This document shows positions 1 through 11,861 of a stretch of DNA of 47,771 bases, piece after piece. Origin of the DNA: Candidatus Eisenbacteria bacterium. Its GTDB lineage: Bacteria; Eisenbacteria; RBG-16-71-46. Position 1 is the first letter of the stretch, and each line of letters begins with the position of its first letter. The stretch lies in the NCBI GenBank assembly GCA_035712145.1, contig DASTBI010000065.1, forward strand, positions 1 to 47,771, read 5' to 3'. The position numbers and the translations under genes were made by a program. The notes under the pieces are model-generated. The model saw only the letters and a program-made list of their open reading frames with translations. It had not been told where the DNA came from and did not search any database.

Positions 1-152
1 CCGACATGCAGTCCCGAGCCCGAGGGATACGGGAACATGTCGAGGCAGTAGAACTTGGGCTTGCCGGGATCGGTGCGGGTGACGAACGTCCCTCGCTCCT
101 CCCAGTAGGCCTGCCACTTGGGCTCGACGTCTGCGAATGGAGAGCGGTTCAT
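1..152 (-). CDS. leuS: Leucyl-tRNA synthetase, N-terminal fragment cut by window edge
   Basis: Class I aminoacyl-tRNA synthetase that charges tRNA-Leu in the cytoplasm. Only about 50 N-terminal codons are present; the gene runs off the left edge. The translation begins [17 protein letters not shown] and continues to [14 protein letters not shown], which is the hallmark LeuS N-terminus: the KWQxYW helix followed by the FPYPSG-GLHVGH nucleotide-binding motif. The ATG at 152 is the only sensible start, because it lies about ten residues before KWQ. No Shine-Dalgarno sequence is visible; the upstream bases are pyrimidine-rich and a TATCCT hexamer lies 11 bases before the ATG, so a very short or absent leader is possible. 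The gene lies downstream of pyrF but about 520 bases away, across an inverted repeat, so it is probably not part of the pyr operon. Confidence 0.93.
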   Translation of the reverse strand, partial: MNRSPFADVEPKWQAYWEERGTFVTRTDPGKPKFYCLDMFPYPSGSGLHV

Positions 153-163
153 TGGGGCGAGGG

Positions 164-169
164 AGGATA
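164..169 (-). promoter_or_regulatory. Candidate -10 box for leuS
   Basis: On the minus strand the sequence TGCTATCCT (extended -10 type) ends 11 bases before the leuS ATG. No good -35 is visible at the usual distance. If used, transcription would start only about 5-6 bases before the start codon, which fits the lack of a ribosome binding site. This is inference from motif position alone. Confidence 0.28.
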
Positions 170-213
170 GCAGATCACGATTCCGCCGCTGCACGTGGCT
201 GCTTCGCCACGTT

Positions 214-424
214 GGCGTCGGAGCTGCTCGTCTCGGGCGTGTTCGCGAATTCGGAGCGTTTCTACGGTCGGGCAGCTCGTTTTGCTCCTCGCGCTCCGAT
301 CGCAAACACGCTACTCCGCGCTCGTCGCAAAACGACTGCCCGACACGCTTCTTGGCTCTTCGGTCATCCCCGTCTCACCAGTTGGGTCCCGTGCATCTAG
401 CCAACCACCAAGAACCATTGCTCA
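214..424 (+). repeat. Left copy of a palindromic inverted-repeat pair
   Basis: This copy matches the reverse complement of 455-660. The best-conserved part (about 233-350) agrees at roughly nine bases in ten by eye, with one small gap; similarity then becomes patchy and ends in a shared ACCAAGAACCA(T/G)TGCT block. Open frames across both copies give similar low-complexity peptides, but these end differently, have no recognisable domain and cover a palindrome, so I regard the region as non-coding. The copy includes a strong hairpin at 267-344, and a further 7-bp hairpin (193-199 with 206-212) lies just outside. It probably represents a dispersed REP- or MITE-like intergenic element; no transposase is nearby. 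Confidence 0.75.
267..344. repeat. Hairpin core of the left repeat copy
   Basis: The ends are complementary: GTCGGGCAG then TCGTTTTGC at 267-285 pairs with GCAAAACGA then CTGCCCGAC at 327-344, with about 41 bases in the loop. The outer pair T268-A343 is replaced by a G-C pair in the right copy. That is a compensatory change and implies selection on the fold, not only on the sequence. Confidence 0.75.
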
Positions 425-454
425 AGTGGTGAGACGAGTAGAGATCACCGCAGA

Positions 455-660
455 CGAAGCACTGGTTCTTGGTCGGGAGGTAAGAGCACTTACCCGATGT
501 TTGGTAAGGCGGACACTGAAGAACCGACAAGCGGGCGGGCATGTCGTTTTGCGACGAGCGCGGAGTAGCGTGTTTGCGATCGACGCGCGAGGAGCAAAAC
601 GAGCTGCCCGCCCGTGGAAACGCTGCGAGTTCGCGAACAAGCCCGAGATGTGCTCCCATC
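455..660 (-). repeat. Right copy of the palindromic repeat, opposite orientation
   Basis: Read on the minus strand this copy runs parallel to 214-424, from TCTCGGGC near 650 to the shared CCAAGAACCAGTGCT block near 455. The two copies therefore point toward each other, with about 30 unique bases between them. Together they fill almost the whole gap between the pyrF stop (679) and the leuS start (152), so either could affect 3'-end formation for the pyr operon. No U-rich intrinsic terminator was found beside the pyrF stop. Confidence 0.75.
533..613. repeat. Hairpin core of the right repeat copy
   Basis: GGGCGGGCA at 533-541 pairs perfectly with TGCCCGCCC at 605-613, and after a two-base mismatch TCGTTTTGC pairs with GCAAAACGA. 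The loop carries the same CGCAAACACGCTACTCCGCG block as the left copy in reverse orientation. See the left hairpin for the compensated base pair. Confidence 0.72.
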
Positions 661-678
661 AGCCGCCGGAGTCGAGCT

Positions 679-1419
679 TCAGCGCTTCTTGGCGGCCTCG
701 TCGCGCTCGGCTCGCGCGATCTCGAGCGCTTCGTGCGGATCGCTGGCGGAGGTAATGGCGCGGCCCATCACCAGAAGGCTCGAGCCCATCGCCACCGCTT
801 CGGCGACGGTGGTGACACGAGCCTGATCGTGGGTGGCAGCGCCGGCCGGTCGGATGCCCGGCGTCACGGCGTAGACCGGGCGGCGGCGGAAGCCCATGAC
901 CGGCGGCAGGTCCGAGGCGGCGCACACGATCCCGTGAGCGCCCGCCGATTCCACCAGATCCGCGAGCTGCGCGATGACGATCATGGCGTGAAACGGCTGC
1001 TCGAATCCCGGCGGGAGCTGGAAGGCATCCAGGCTCGTGAGCACGGTGACCCCGACCACGCGCGTCGAGCCGCCCCCCTCGCCCACACCCTGGACGGCCG
1101 CCGCCACCATGCGGTGGCCTCCCATGGCGTGGACGGTGAGCAGATCCGCGCCGAGCCGCGCCGCCGAGGCCGCGGCGCCGCGCACGGTGTTCGGGATGTC
1201 GTGGAGTTTGAGATCGAGGAATACGCGCCGTCCCCGATCTTTGAGCGCGCGCACCACGTCCGGGCCCGCGGCGGTGAAGAGCTCGAGCCCCACCTTGGCG
1301 ATCTCCGGTCCCTCGCCGAGCCGGCGGTCGAGGGCCAGCGCTTCATCGAGATTCGGGACATCGAAGGCGATCGCGATCTCGGGAATGGTGCGAACCGTTT
1401 TCTCGACCATGGTCTCCAT
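679..1419 (-). CDS. pyrF: Orotidine 5'-phosphate decarboxylase
   Basis: Cytoplasmic TIM-barrel enzyme that decarboxylates OMP to UMP, the last step of de novo UMP synthesis. At 246 residues it has the normal bacterial length. The diagnostic catalytic segment FLDLKLHDIPNTV (about residue 68) carries the Asp-Lys-His-Asp array of the family. Other family features visible are the N-terminal IAFDVPNLDEAL strand, LLTVHAMGG, and the C-terminal phosphate-binding region VTPGIRPAG plus VMGRAIT. The ATG at 1419 overlaps the pyrD stop by one base (TGATG), so translation is probably coupled. It is the last gene of the pyr operon; the repeat pair at 214-660 follows its stop. Assignment is secure. Confidence 0.96.
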   Translation of the reverse strand: METMVEKTVRTIPEIAIAFDVPNLDEALALDRRLGEGPEIAKVGLELFTAAGPDVVRALKDRGRRVFLDLKLHDIPNTVRGAAASAARLGADLLTVHAMGGHRMVAAAVQGVGEGGGSTRVVGVTVLTSLDAFQLPPGFEQPFHAMIVIAQLADLVESAGAHGIVCAASDLPPVMGFRRRPVYAVTPGIRPAGAATHDQARVTTVAEAVAMGSSLLVMGRAITSASDPHEALEIARAERDEAAKKR

Positions 1420-2420
1420 CAGTGCTTCCCCCTTCCCGCGCCGGCCTCGCGACGCTGCGCCGCCGGCTCTCCGTCACCGAGGAGTCCGCCACGCCAATCC
1501 TGGAGGCGCTTGACGCCGCGCGCCGAGAGGAACGCGGCCATCTCCTCGAGCACCTCGGACGCGCCTCGCGGACGAATGAAGCTGAGGGTCCCGACCTGCA
1601 CCGCGCTCGCGCCCACGGCCAGGAATTCGAGCGCGTCACGGCCGTTCATGATGCCTCCGGAGCCGATCACCGGAATGCCGACGGCGCGAGCCGCCTCGTG
1701 GCAGCGCGCCAGCGCGAGCGGCTTGATCGCCGGTCCCGAAAGGCCGCCGGTCGTTCGGTTCAGCTTGGGCCGCAGCGGCTCGAGATCGATGGCCATGCCG
1801 ACGAAGGTGTTGACGGCGGTGACCGCGTCGGCGCCTCCCTGCTCGCACGCGATCGCCAGGTCGCCGACCGACGTCACGTCGGGCGAGAGCTTGGCGATCA
1901 ATGCCGTGCGGGTGAGCGGGCGCAGACGCTCGAGCGTCTTTTCCAGGCGTCGCGGAACCGCCCAGTAGCGCGCGCCACCCTTGGATACGTTGGGACACGA
2001 GAAGTTGATCTCGAAGCCAGCGATGCCTTTCTCCGATCCCAGCGCATCGAGCAGGCGCTCGAGCTCGTGCGGCGTCTCGCCGCCGATCGATGCCACCACG
2101 GTCGCGCCCAGGCTGCGGAGCTTGGGCAGCTTCTCGGAGATGAAGCGCGCGAGCCCGACGTTCTCGAGACCGATCGAGTTGAGCATGCCGCTCGGCGTCT
2201 CGGCGATGCGGACCGGAGCGTTGCCGATGCGCGGCTCGAGCGTGACCGTCTTGGTGATCACGCCACCGAGCGCCGCGACGTCCACCACGTGCGCGTATTC
2301 GTCTCCGTATCCGAACGTGCCCGAAGCCGTCAGCACGGGATTGGCGAGCGTCATGGGACCGATCCGCACCGACAGATCGACCGACGTCTTCCTTGGCTCC
2401 GGTGATTTGGGCTGCGGCAT
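1419..2420 (-). CDS. pyrD: Dihydroorotate dehydrogenase, class 1B catalytic subunit
   Basis: FMN-dependent oxidation of dihydroorotate to orotate in the cytoplasm, the fourth step of the pathway. I placed the start at the ATG at 2420 (MPQPKSPEPRKT, 333 residues), not further upstream in the same frame, because this ATG overlaps the pyrK stop by one base (TGATG) and the upstream codons lie inside pyrK. Seen: ASGTFGYGDEY FMN loop, NSIGLENVG, INFSCPNV with the catalytic Cys of class 1 enzymes, IAKLSPDV, and IGSGGIMNGRDALEFL phosphate-binding segment. Cys as the catalytic base, together with an adjacent pyrK, marks the NAD-linked class 1B type, not the membrane quinone-linked class 2. Confidence 0.95.
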   Translation of the reverse strand: MPQPKSPEPRKTSVDLSVRIGPMTLANPVLTASGTFGYGDEYAHVVDVAALGGVITKTVTLEPRIGNAPVRIAETPSGMLNSIGLENVGLARFISEKLPKLRSLGATVVASIGGETPHELERLLDALGSEKGIAGFEINFSCPNVSKGGARYWAVPRRLEKTLERLRPLTRTALIAKLSPDVTSVGDLAIACEQGGADAVTAVNTFVGMAIDLEPLRPKLNRTTGGLSGPAIKPLALARCHEAARAVGIPVIGSGGIMNGRDALEFLAVGASAVQVGTLSFIRPRGASEVLEEMAAFLSARGVKRLQDWRGGLLGDGEPAAQRREAGAGRGKH

Positions 2421-3325
2421 CAGTCCACTCTCTCCCAGTCGAGGTCCCCGGCGGAGAATACCGGTCCTTCGGTGCAGCACATCGCATATTCCGCGTTCCC
2501 GAGCAGCGAAGGCGCGTCCCCGCGCGTCTCGAGGTAGCGAGCCTTGGCCTCCGGGCTTCGCGGCATCGGGCATCCCCGGCACACGCCGGTTCCGCACGCC
2601 ATCACCGACTCCATGGCCAGGAATGCCGGTGAACCGCGCCGCATCGCCCAGAGTCCGACCGCTTCGAGCATGGCGTGAGGGCCGCAGGCGTGGATCACGA
2701 GCGGCGGCGGCAGACGGCCGGCGGCGCGCTCCAGGAGATCCACGACCGTGCCCCGCATTCCCTTCGAGCCGTCGTCCGTCGCCAGGTGGAGACGTCCGCC
2801 GTGACGATCCAGCTGACGATGCGCATCCTCGAGGCCGACGAGCGCGGCCTTGTTGCGAGCGCCGAAGAAGAACTCACAACGCCGGCCGGCGGCGCCCAGC
2901 GCCTCGGCCGCGAAGAGCAACGGCGCCACGCCGCGGCCACCCGCGACCAGCACCGGCGTGCCCGGCGTCTCGAGCGGATACCCTTGGCCGAGCGGCCCCA
3001 GCACTTCGAGCCGGTCGCCTTCCGCATGCTGGGCGAGCGCGCGAGTTCCGCTGCCCACTGGCCCGTAGAGGAAGCCCAGCACGCGGCGATTCCCTCGCTC
3101 GCCGACCGCCGCCACGCTCATCGGTCGCGGCAGCAGCACCGGCGCGGGAGCACGAAGCAGGAGCTGGACGAACTGGCCCGGGACCGGACGCCCGAAAGTG
3201 CGCGGCACCTCCAGATCGAGCCACCGATGGCCGGCGCCGTAGTCCTGATGCCTCACCACTTCGGCGGCCACCTGGGACCAGCCCGACCGGAGTGGCTTCT
3301 TCGCGGCGGCCTGTGCGCGGCTCAT
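2420..3325 (-). CDS. pyrK: Dihydroorotate dehydrogenase electron-transfer subunit
   Basis: Iron-sulfur flavoprotein that passes electrons from PyrD to NAD+. It has an N-terminal ferredoxin-reductase-like FAD domain with the RPMSV flavin motif near residue 70, an NAD-binding segment with VAGGRGVAPL near residue 127, and a C-terminal [2Fe-2S] site with Cys ligands in ACGTGVCRGC and a further Cys in MCCTEGPVF. A GTG lies one codon upstream (3328), but I prefer the ATG at 3325 because it repeats the TGATG one-base overlap with the preceding gene seen at the other two junctions downstream. The length of 301 residues is slightly longer than the usual 250-280, owing to an N-terminal extension rich in Ala and Lys. 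Confidence 0.94.
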   Translation of the reverse strand: MSRAQAAAKKPLRSGWSQVAAEVVRHQDYGAGHRWLDLEVPRTFGRPVPGQFVQLLLRAPAPVLLPRPMSVAAVGERGNRRVLGFLYGPVGSGTRALAQHAEGDRLEVLGPLGQGYPLETPGTPVLVAGGRGVAPLLFAAEALGAAGRRCEFFFGARNKAALVGLEDAHRQLDRHGGRLHLATDDGSKGMRGTVVDLLERAAGRLPPPLVIHACGPHAMLEAVGLWAMRRGSPAFLAMESVMACGTGVCRGCPMPRSPEAKARYLETRGDAPSLLGNAEYAMCCTEGPVFSAGDLDWERVD

Positions 3326-5051
3326 CACCGCTTTCCGGTCGAATCCGGCTGAGGCGGCGGGACCGCCAGACTGTCCGTGACCACGCGTTGCGTGTCGGAG
3401 GGCGCGGGACTGATCGGCGGGGGTGGCGGCGGAACGGGAGTCACCGGGGCGGCCTGCGGAGCCACCACCGATGGAGGCGCATCGCCCGCGCGAATCATGC
3501 CGTATCGGAACAAGGAGTCCATGGTGGACGCCCGGTGACGGATCCCGATGGAGTCCACCTGCGCGGGCGGCTGCGTGAGCGTCACCGAATCGCGGGTGGC
3601 GATCGCCGGTGGATCGGGAGGCTGGATCATGTCGGACGGTACGGCATGACCGAACCGCTCGAGATAATCACGCGCATTCATCTGCGCTTCGGTCTTGGGA
3701 TAGTTCCGCACCACCGCCCACAGGAGGGAATCCGCCTCGGCCTTCTGCTGGAACTTGTTGCGCCGCACCCACGCTTCGGCGTTCAAGGCCTTGGCCGCGT
3801 GCTCGGTGCCCGGGAACTCCCGCGCGACGGCCTGGTACTGCTCGATCGCGCGGTCCGGCTTGTCGAGCTGGAAGAGGTACTGCTCGGCGAGCAGGAAGCC
3901 GGCCTCCGCCTTCTTGCTCACCGAGTCACCCCCGGCCTTTCGATACTGAGCGAGCCGGTCGAGGCTGGCCAGGCGGAGCGAAGCCTGCGCCCAGTACTGG
4001 GAAGATGACGACTGCGTCTGCACCTTGCCGTACTCGGTGCGGGCTCGCTCGAAATCGTCCATCGACGTCTCGTACGCGTACGCGATGCGATACTGCCCCT
4101 CGGCCGCCAGGGCCGTGCGCGGGAAGAGCTCGATCACGTCCTTGAATGTCTGCAGCGCGCGGTCGGTGCGGCCCGCCAGCTGATCGACGGCGCCGATCCG
4201 CAGCATGAGCCGGCCCCAGCGCTCGTTGCTCGCCGTCGATTGCGCGAAGCCCGTGGCCACGGCGGAAGGCGCGCTCGGCTTCTGCTCGTGGCCGGCCGCG
4301 GCCTGCAGGAGTGCGCGCTCTTCGTCGTAGCGCCGCGCCGCCTCGAGGCAATCCGCCTCCTTGAGCAGGTAACCGAATCGTTCCTCGTCATTCGCCGCCC
4401 GGAGACCGAGCGTCCGGTAATCCGCGCGCGCCAGCTCGGCCTGCCCCTGCTCCAGCAGCGCTTCGGCGCGCATCTTCAGTGCGCGATCGGCCAGCTTGCT
4501 CTTGGGGAAGCGCTCGAGCACCTGACCGGCCGAAGCCGCCGCCTCGGCGGGACGCTCGAGCGTGAGCAGGAGCGCGGACCGCTCGAGCAGCGCGTAAGGC
4601 GCGAGCTCGTGCTTGGGACTCTGCTTCAGGAAGTCATCGAATGCGGCCAGCGCGTCGGTGTGCTTGCGCGCGCGCCGCGCGCCGACGCCGAGATAGAAGA
4701 GCGCCTCGTCCTTGAGGCCGCTCTGCGGATACCGCGTGGGAAAGTCCTTCAGCATGTTCATGGTCTGGATCGGGTCGTCCTTGCCGATCAGCGAGCGCGC
4801 CCATAGCAGATAGGCATCGTCTACCCACTTCGACTTCGGATAGCTCGCCAGCAACTTCTTCGAGTATTCGATCGACTTGTTGAAGTTGGGCACCGCCGAG
4901 CCGTCGGGCTTGTCCGCAAGGTAGGGCGCGCCAGCCGTCGCCCGGTCGTAATACTTCCGCGCGAGATAGAAGGTGTTGTAGTAGGCGCACGAGGTCGTGA
5001 CGGCGGCCAGCAGCACGATCGCGCAACCCTGAACGAATCGGCGGTGTCCCC

Positions 5052-5055
<4 letters not shown>
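3325..5055 (-). CDS. TPR outer-membrane lipoprotein embedded in the pyr operon
   Basis: A 576-residue predicted lipoprotein. Residues 1-23 form a type II signal peptide ending in the lipobox TTSC, and the mature protein starts [17 protein letters not shown]. Similar Cys-x-Tyr-Tyr-Asn starts occur in TPR lipoproteins of FCB-group bacteria (from memory). From about residue 55 to 460 there are repeated helical TPR units of the BamD/YbgF type (for example [51 protein letters not shown]). The last 100 residues are Pro/Ala-rich and probably disordered ([16 protein letters not shown]). The GTG start overlaps the carB stop by four bases, and the stop overlaps pyrK by one. No role in pyrimidine synthesis is known for such proteins; envelope assembly or scaffolding is the likely function. 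The reason for its position here is unknown. Confidence 0.85.
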
Positions 5056-8263
<3,208 letters not shown>

Positions 8264-8264
<1 letters not shown>

Positions 8265-8362
8265 CAGGAAACCTCCCCTCGAAGCGAGAGCACGGGGGCG
8301 GCGATCGAGAGACCGAGCACCACTCCGCGAAGCAGCGTGGATCCGATGAAGACGCCCGTCAT
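8264..8362 (-). CDS. 32-residue hydrophobic small ORF coupled between carA and carB
   Basis: This ORF reads [20 protein letters not shown] and then [12 protein letters not shown]. Its ATG overlaps the carA stop by four bases (ATGA) and its TGA overlaps the carB ATG by one (TGATG), the same two junction types used by the rest of the operon. About three quarters of third codon positions are G or C. Residues 5-26 could form one membrane helix. It may encode a real small protein, or it may act only as a translational bridge that carries ribosomes from carA to carB across what would otherwise be a 94-base gap. Chance is possible, since short open frames are common in GC-rich DNA. No known family is recognised. 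Confidence 0.4.
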
Positions 8363-9561
8363 CGCCGCGGCTGGCCCGCGGACGCCGGCTGCGCTCCGGC
8401 CTGGACCGGCTGTGGCGCCTCTGGCGCTTCGGCCACCGGGCGCTTCGTGCCGATCGCCTGGCGAAACGCGCGGAACCAGGGACGCGAGTCGTGGGGCCCG
8501 GGACTGGCCTCCGGATGGTACTGGCAGGAGAGCACCGGGAGCCGGCGATGGATCATGCCCTCGAGCGTCTGGTCGTTGCCGCTCACATGGGTGAGCTCGA
8601 ACTCGCCCGCGGGCAGCGACTGGTGATCGACGAAGAAGCCATGATTCTGGGAGGTCACCTCGACCACGCCCGTGCGCCGGTCGATCACCGGATGATTCGC
8701 GCCGCGGTGTCCGAACTTGAGCTTGCCGGTGCGTCCTCCGAACGCGAGCCCCAGCAGCTGGTGACCCAGACAGATGCCGAGTGTGGGCACCACGTGCGCC
8801 ACCTCGCGGGCGGCCGCGATCGCGAAGTCGAGAGGCTCAGGATCCCCGGGACCGTTCGAGAGCACGACGCCCTGCGGCTCGAGGGCCAGCACGTCGCGCG
8901 CCGGCGTGCGGGCCGGAACCACGCGGACGCGAAAGCCTTCGGCTCTCAGGCGGCGCAGGATGTTGTACTTGACCCCGAAGTCGTAGACCACGGCCAACGG
9001 CTGGTCGCGATCCGCCGAATCGGCCGCATCGCCGGGACCTGTCTCGTTCCACCAGTACGCCTCGCCGCAGGTCACGAGGTCGGCGAGCGCCAGACCCTCC
9101 ATGCGTGGCGCCGCGCGTGCCTTGTCGACCAAGGACGCAGGATCCAGGTCGACCGCCGAGAGACACCCCCGCATCACGCCGCGGTCGCGCAAGTGGCGGG
9201 TGAGCGCGCGCGTGTCGATGCCGCAGATCCCTGGCACGTTCTTGTCTGCCAGCAGATCGTCGAGCCGGCCCGTCGAGCGCCAGTTGCTCGGCCATTCGCA
9301 GACCTCGCGGCACACCATGGCCTGCGCGCGGAAGCGATCGCTCTCCCAGTCCTCGGCGTTGACTCCGTAGTTGCCGATCAGCGGATAGGTGAAGGTGACG
9401 ATCTGTCCGCAGTAGGACGGATCGCTCATGATTTCCTGATAGCCGGACATCGCGGTGTTGAAGACCACTTCGCCTGTCGTCTCCACCGGCGCGCCAAAGG
9501 ACTCGCCTTGGAAGACCCGTCCGTCTTCGAGAGCCAGAATCGCGGGGGGGCGACGGATCAC
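8359..9561 (-). CDS. carA: Carbamoyl-phosphate synthase small subunit
   Basis: Glutamine amidotransferase subunit that supplies ammonia to CarB. I chose the GTG at 9561 (first residues [14 protein letters not shown], 400 residues) because it overlaps the pyrC stop by four bases and precedes the conserved [14 protein letters not shown] start; the frame stays open upstream but only through pyrC. N-terminal CPSase_sm_chain motifs [11 protein letters not shown] and [14 protein letters not shown] are present. The C-terminal class I GATase domain has the nucleophile in [16 protein letters not shown], the [10 protein letters not shown] segment and the His-Glu pair in YHPEASPGP. The last 25 or so residues ([14 protein letters not shown]) form a Pro/Ala-rich tail beyond the usual end, explaining a length slightly above the typical 380. 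Confidence 0.96.
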   Translation of the reverse strand: MIRRPPAILALEDGRVFQGESFGAPVETTGEVVFNTAMSGYQEIMSDPSYCGQIVTFTYPLIGNYGVNAEDWESDRFRAQAMVCREVCEWPSNWRSTGRLDDLLADKNVPGICGIDTRALTRHLRDRGVMRGCLSAVDLDPASLVDKARAAPRMEGLALADLVTCGEAYWWNETGPGDAADSADRDQPLAVVYDFGVKYNILRRLRAEGFRVRVVPARTPARDVLALEPQGVVLSNGPGDPEPLDFAIAAAREVAHVVPTLGICLGHQLLGLAFGGRTGKLKFGHRGANHPVIDRRTGVVEVTSQNHGFFVDHQSLPAGEFELTHVSGNDQTLEGMIHRRLPVLSCQYHPEASPGPHDSRPWFRAFRQAIGTKRPVAEAPEAPQPVQAGAQPASAGQPRR

Positions 9562-10856
9562 CGGGCGGGCGCCTCCATCCAGGACTCCTCCATGTGGGTG
9601 ATCTCGCCTCCGCACCATGTGGCGAGGACTTTCCCGTTCACTTTCCAACCATCGAACGGCGTGTTGCGGCCCTTGGAACGGAAGCGGGAGGCGTCCACCG
9701 TCCACTCGTGCTCGGGGTCGAGCAGAGTGAAGTCCGCCGGCGAGCCGGGCTCGAGCGTCACCGCGGGGAGCTCGAAAAGCCGTCGCGGCGCGTCGGTCCA
9801 GAGCTCGAGCGCGCGTGCCAGCGTCAGATGGCCGGGCTTCACCAGGAACGTGATCGTGAGAGCGAGCGCGGTCTCGAGCCCAACGATGCCAAAAGGCGCC
9901 AGGTCGAACGGCTGACGCTTGTCCTCGAACGTGTGTGGCGCATGGTCGGTCACGAAGCAGTCGACGATGCCTTCGCGAATCGCCTCGATCACCGCGGCGC
10001 GATCCCGCGCCGACCGCAGCGGCGGATTCATCTTGGCGTGGGTGTCGTACTCCGCCGTGGCGTCCTCGGTGAGCGTCCAGTAATGAGGGCAGGTCTCGCC
10101 GGTCACCGGGAGACCGCGCCGCTTCGCGTCGCGCAGCGCTTCGAAGGAACCGCTGGCCGAAAGGTGCGCCAGATGGACGCGCCCGCCAGTCAGCTCGGCG
10201 AGCTCGATGTCCCGCCGCACCATCACCACTTCGGCGGCCGCGGGGATGCCACCGAGCCCCAACCGGGCCGCGACCGGGCCTTCGTTCATGTGGCCGTGAC
10301 CGCGCAGCGTGAGGTCTTCCTCGTGGCAGACGATCGGCCGGCCGGTGGGCTTGGCGTACTCGAGCGCCCGCCGCATCACCTCCGCCGACATCACGGGGTG
10401 TCCGTCGTCCGAGAAAGCCACGGCTCCGGCCTCGGCCAGCGCGATCAGCTCGGCGAGCTGCTCGCCCTTCTGTCCCATCGTCACCGCCGCGATCGGATGG
10501 ACTCTGCAGTGTCCGACCTGGGTCGCGCGCTGGAGCACCCAGGCCACCCAAGCCTGGTTGTCGATCACCGGATGGGTGTTGGGCATGCAGGCCACCGCCG
10601 TGAATCCACCGGCGGACGCCGCGCGAGTGCCGGTCTCGATGGTCTCCCGACCTTCGCCTCCGGGCTCGCGCAGATGGACGTGCAGATCGACGAGCCCAGG
10701 GCTCAGCCAGGCACCCGCGGCATCCACGTCGTTCTTTCCCGAGCCGGCGGCGCCGGGTCCGCCGGAAGCAACCACGCGCCCGCCCTCCACCGCGAGCTCG
10801 AAGGGCTCACCCGTCTTCCAGTGACGAGCATTCCGCACCACCTGCCGGGCGGTCAT
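9558..10856 (-). CDS. pyrC: Dihydroorotase, class I
   Basis: Zinc amidohydrolase that cyclises carbamoyl aspartate to dihydroorotate. The ATG at 10856 overlaps the pyrB stop by four bases (ATGA) and gives 432 residues, right for the class I type. Metal-binding motif DLHVHLREPG appears near residue 57, followed by CMPNTHPVID. FSDDGHPV holds the metal-bridging region, HLAHLSASGS another His ligand, and VTDHAPHT the catalytic Asp. NPPLRS matches the substrate-binding loop. Class I dihydroorotases often bind aspartate transcarbamoylase, and the gene follows pyrB directly, so a PyrB-PyrC complex is plausible (inference). Confidence 0.95.
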   Translation of the reverse strand: MTARQVVRNARHWKTGEPFELAVEGGRVVASGGPGAAGSGKNDVDAAGAWLSPGLVDLHVHLREPGGEGRETIETGTRAASAGGFTAVACMPNTHPVIDNQAWVAWVLQRATQVGHCRVHPIAAVTMGQKGEQLAELIALAEAGAVAFSDDGHPVMSAEVMRRALEYAKPTGRPIVCHEEDLTLRGHGHMNEGPVAARLGLGGIPAAAEVVMVRRDIELAELTGGRVHLAHLSASGSFEALRDAKRRGLPVTGETCPHYWTLTEDATAEYDTHAKMNPPLRSARDRAAVIEAIREGIVDCFVTDHAPHTFEDKRQPFDLAPFGIVGLETALALTITFLVKPGHLTLARALELWTDAPRRLFELPAVTLEPGSPADFTLLDPEHEWTVDASRFRSKGRNTPFDGWKVNGKVLATWCGGEITHMEESWMEAPAR

Positions 10857-11851
10857 GGGCGCACCTCGCGCGCGCGAGCGGCGGCGCAGCGCAGGAGCAC
10901 CGCACAGCGCACCGCCACCCCGTCCGTCACCTGCTGGAAGATGACCGATCGCGGACCGTCGGCGACGTCGGGAGCGATCTCGACGCCCCGGTTCATCGGC
11001 CCAGGATGCATGACCACGCCACCGGGCTTGAGCAGATCGACCCGCCGGGCGTTGATGCCCCAGACTCGCGCGTACTCGGAGGTCGATGCCAGCAGGCCTT
11101 GCTCCATGCGCTCGCGCTGAAGTCGCAGTGCCATGACCGCGTCGGCGCCGCGCATCGCCTCGTCCACCGTCTCTGCCCAATGGACACCCAGCGCCTCCAG
11201 CCCCGCCGGGATCAGCGTGCCGGGACCGGCCACCGTCACCGTCGTGCCCAAGGCCTTGAGGCCATGGATGGCCGAGCGTGCGACGCGAGAATGGGCAATG
11301 TCCCCCACGATCGCGATGCGGCGGCCCTCGAACTGCCCCTTCCACGCCTGGCGAAGCGTGAGCAGGTCCAGGAGTCCCTGAGTGGGATGCTCGTGGGGGC
11401 CGTCGCCTGCGTTGATCACGCCGGCAGAGTCGAGATGACGGGCCAGGTAGGCCGCCACCCCGGCCGAGGGATGGCGAACCACCACGAGATCCACGCGCAT
11501 CGACTGCACCACGCGCAGCGTGTCGAGCAGGGTCTCCCCTTTGGCGGTCGAGGAGTCGGAAGGGGAGAACGAGACGTGGGTCGCTCCGAGGCGCTGCTCC
11601 GCGAGCTCGAAAGAAACTCTCGTCCGCGTGGAGTTCTCGAAGAAGGCGTTGCAGACCGTGACACCCCGAAGCTCCTGGCTCTGAATTCCGGCTCCGTCCA
11701 GCAGGTCCCGGAAACGCTGAGCCCGCTCGAGGATGTCGGTCAGGTCAGCCCTGCTAATGCCTTCGAGTCCTAGGAGATGGCGGGACGAGGCAGGGCGTGA
11801 AAAAACCCCCGCGCCGGTGGGCGCCGGGGCAGACACAATGGTGGCGGGCAT
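10853..11851 (-). CDS. pyrB: Aspartate carbamoyltransferase catalytic subunit
   Basis: Condenses carbamoyl phosphate with aspartate, the committed step of the pathway. At 332 residues it is a catalytic chain without a fused regulatory domain, and no pyrI is present. The carbamoyl-phosphate loop FENSTRTRVSFE (about residue 71), the SSTAKGET loop, HPTQGLLDLLTL and the C-terminal MHPGPMNRG are all present. An N-terminal extension of about 20 residues (SAPAPTGAGVFSRPASS) precedes the HLLGLEGIS start of the family core. The ATG at 11851 is preceded by a strong Shine-Dalgarno GGGGAGG at 11857-11863. This overlaps the foot of a PyrR-binding hairpin, so translation is probably repressed by PyrR when UMP is high. 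Confidence 0.96.
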   Translation of the reverse strand: MPATIVSAPAPTGAGVFSRPASSRHLLGLEGISRADLTDILERAQRFRDLLDGAGIQSQELRGVTVCNAFFENSTRTRVSFELAEQRLGATHVSFSPSDSSTAKGETLLDTLRVVQSMRVDLVVVRHPSAGVAAYLARHLDSAGVINAGDGPHEHPTQGLLDLLTLRQAWKGQFEGRRIAIVGDIAHSRVARSAIHGLKALGTTVTVAGPGTLIPAGLEALGVHWAETVDEAMRGADAVMALRLQRERMEQGLLASTSEYARVWGINARRVDLLKPGGVVMHPGPMNRGVEIAPDVADGPRSVIFQQVTDGVAVRCAVLLRCAAARAREVRP

Positions 11852-11861
11852 TTCGACCTCC

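Noticed and set aside
118-432. 104-residue plus-strand open frame over the left repeat (and a similar minus-strand frame at 375-659)
   Set aside because: The two peptides resemble each other only because the underlying DNA is an inverted repeat; they end differently and the repeat's base changes preserve hairpin pairing, not the protein.
153-678. tRNA, T-box or riboswitch in the leuS upstream region
   Set aside because: The strong structure there is explained by the paired repeat; no T-box NGGN/specifier pattern or cloverleaf could be drawn.
541-1968. 475-codon plus-strand open frame antisense to pyrF and pyrD
   Set aside because: It lies opposite two confidently assigned enzymes, is Arg/His-rich without domains, and arises from the GC-rich codon pattern.
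1981-4008. 675-codon plus-strand open frame opposite pyrD, pyrK and the lipoprotein gene
   Set aside because: Low-complexity Arg/Pro/Ala product with no motif; crosses several real genes on the other strand.
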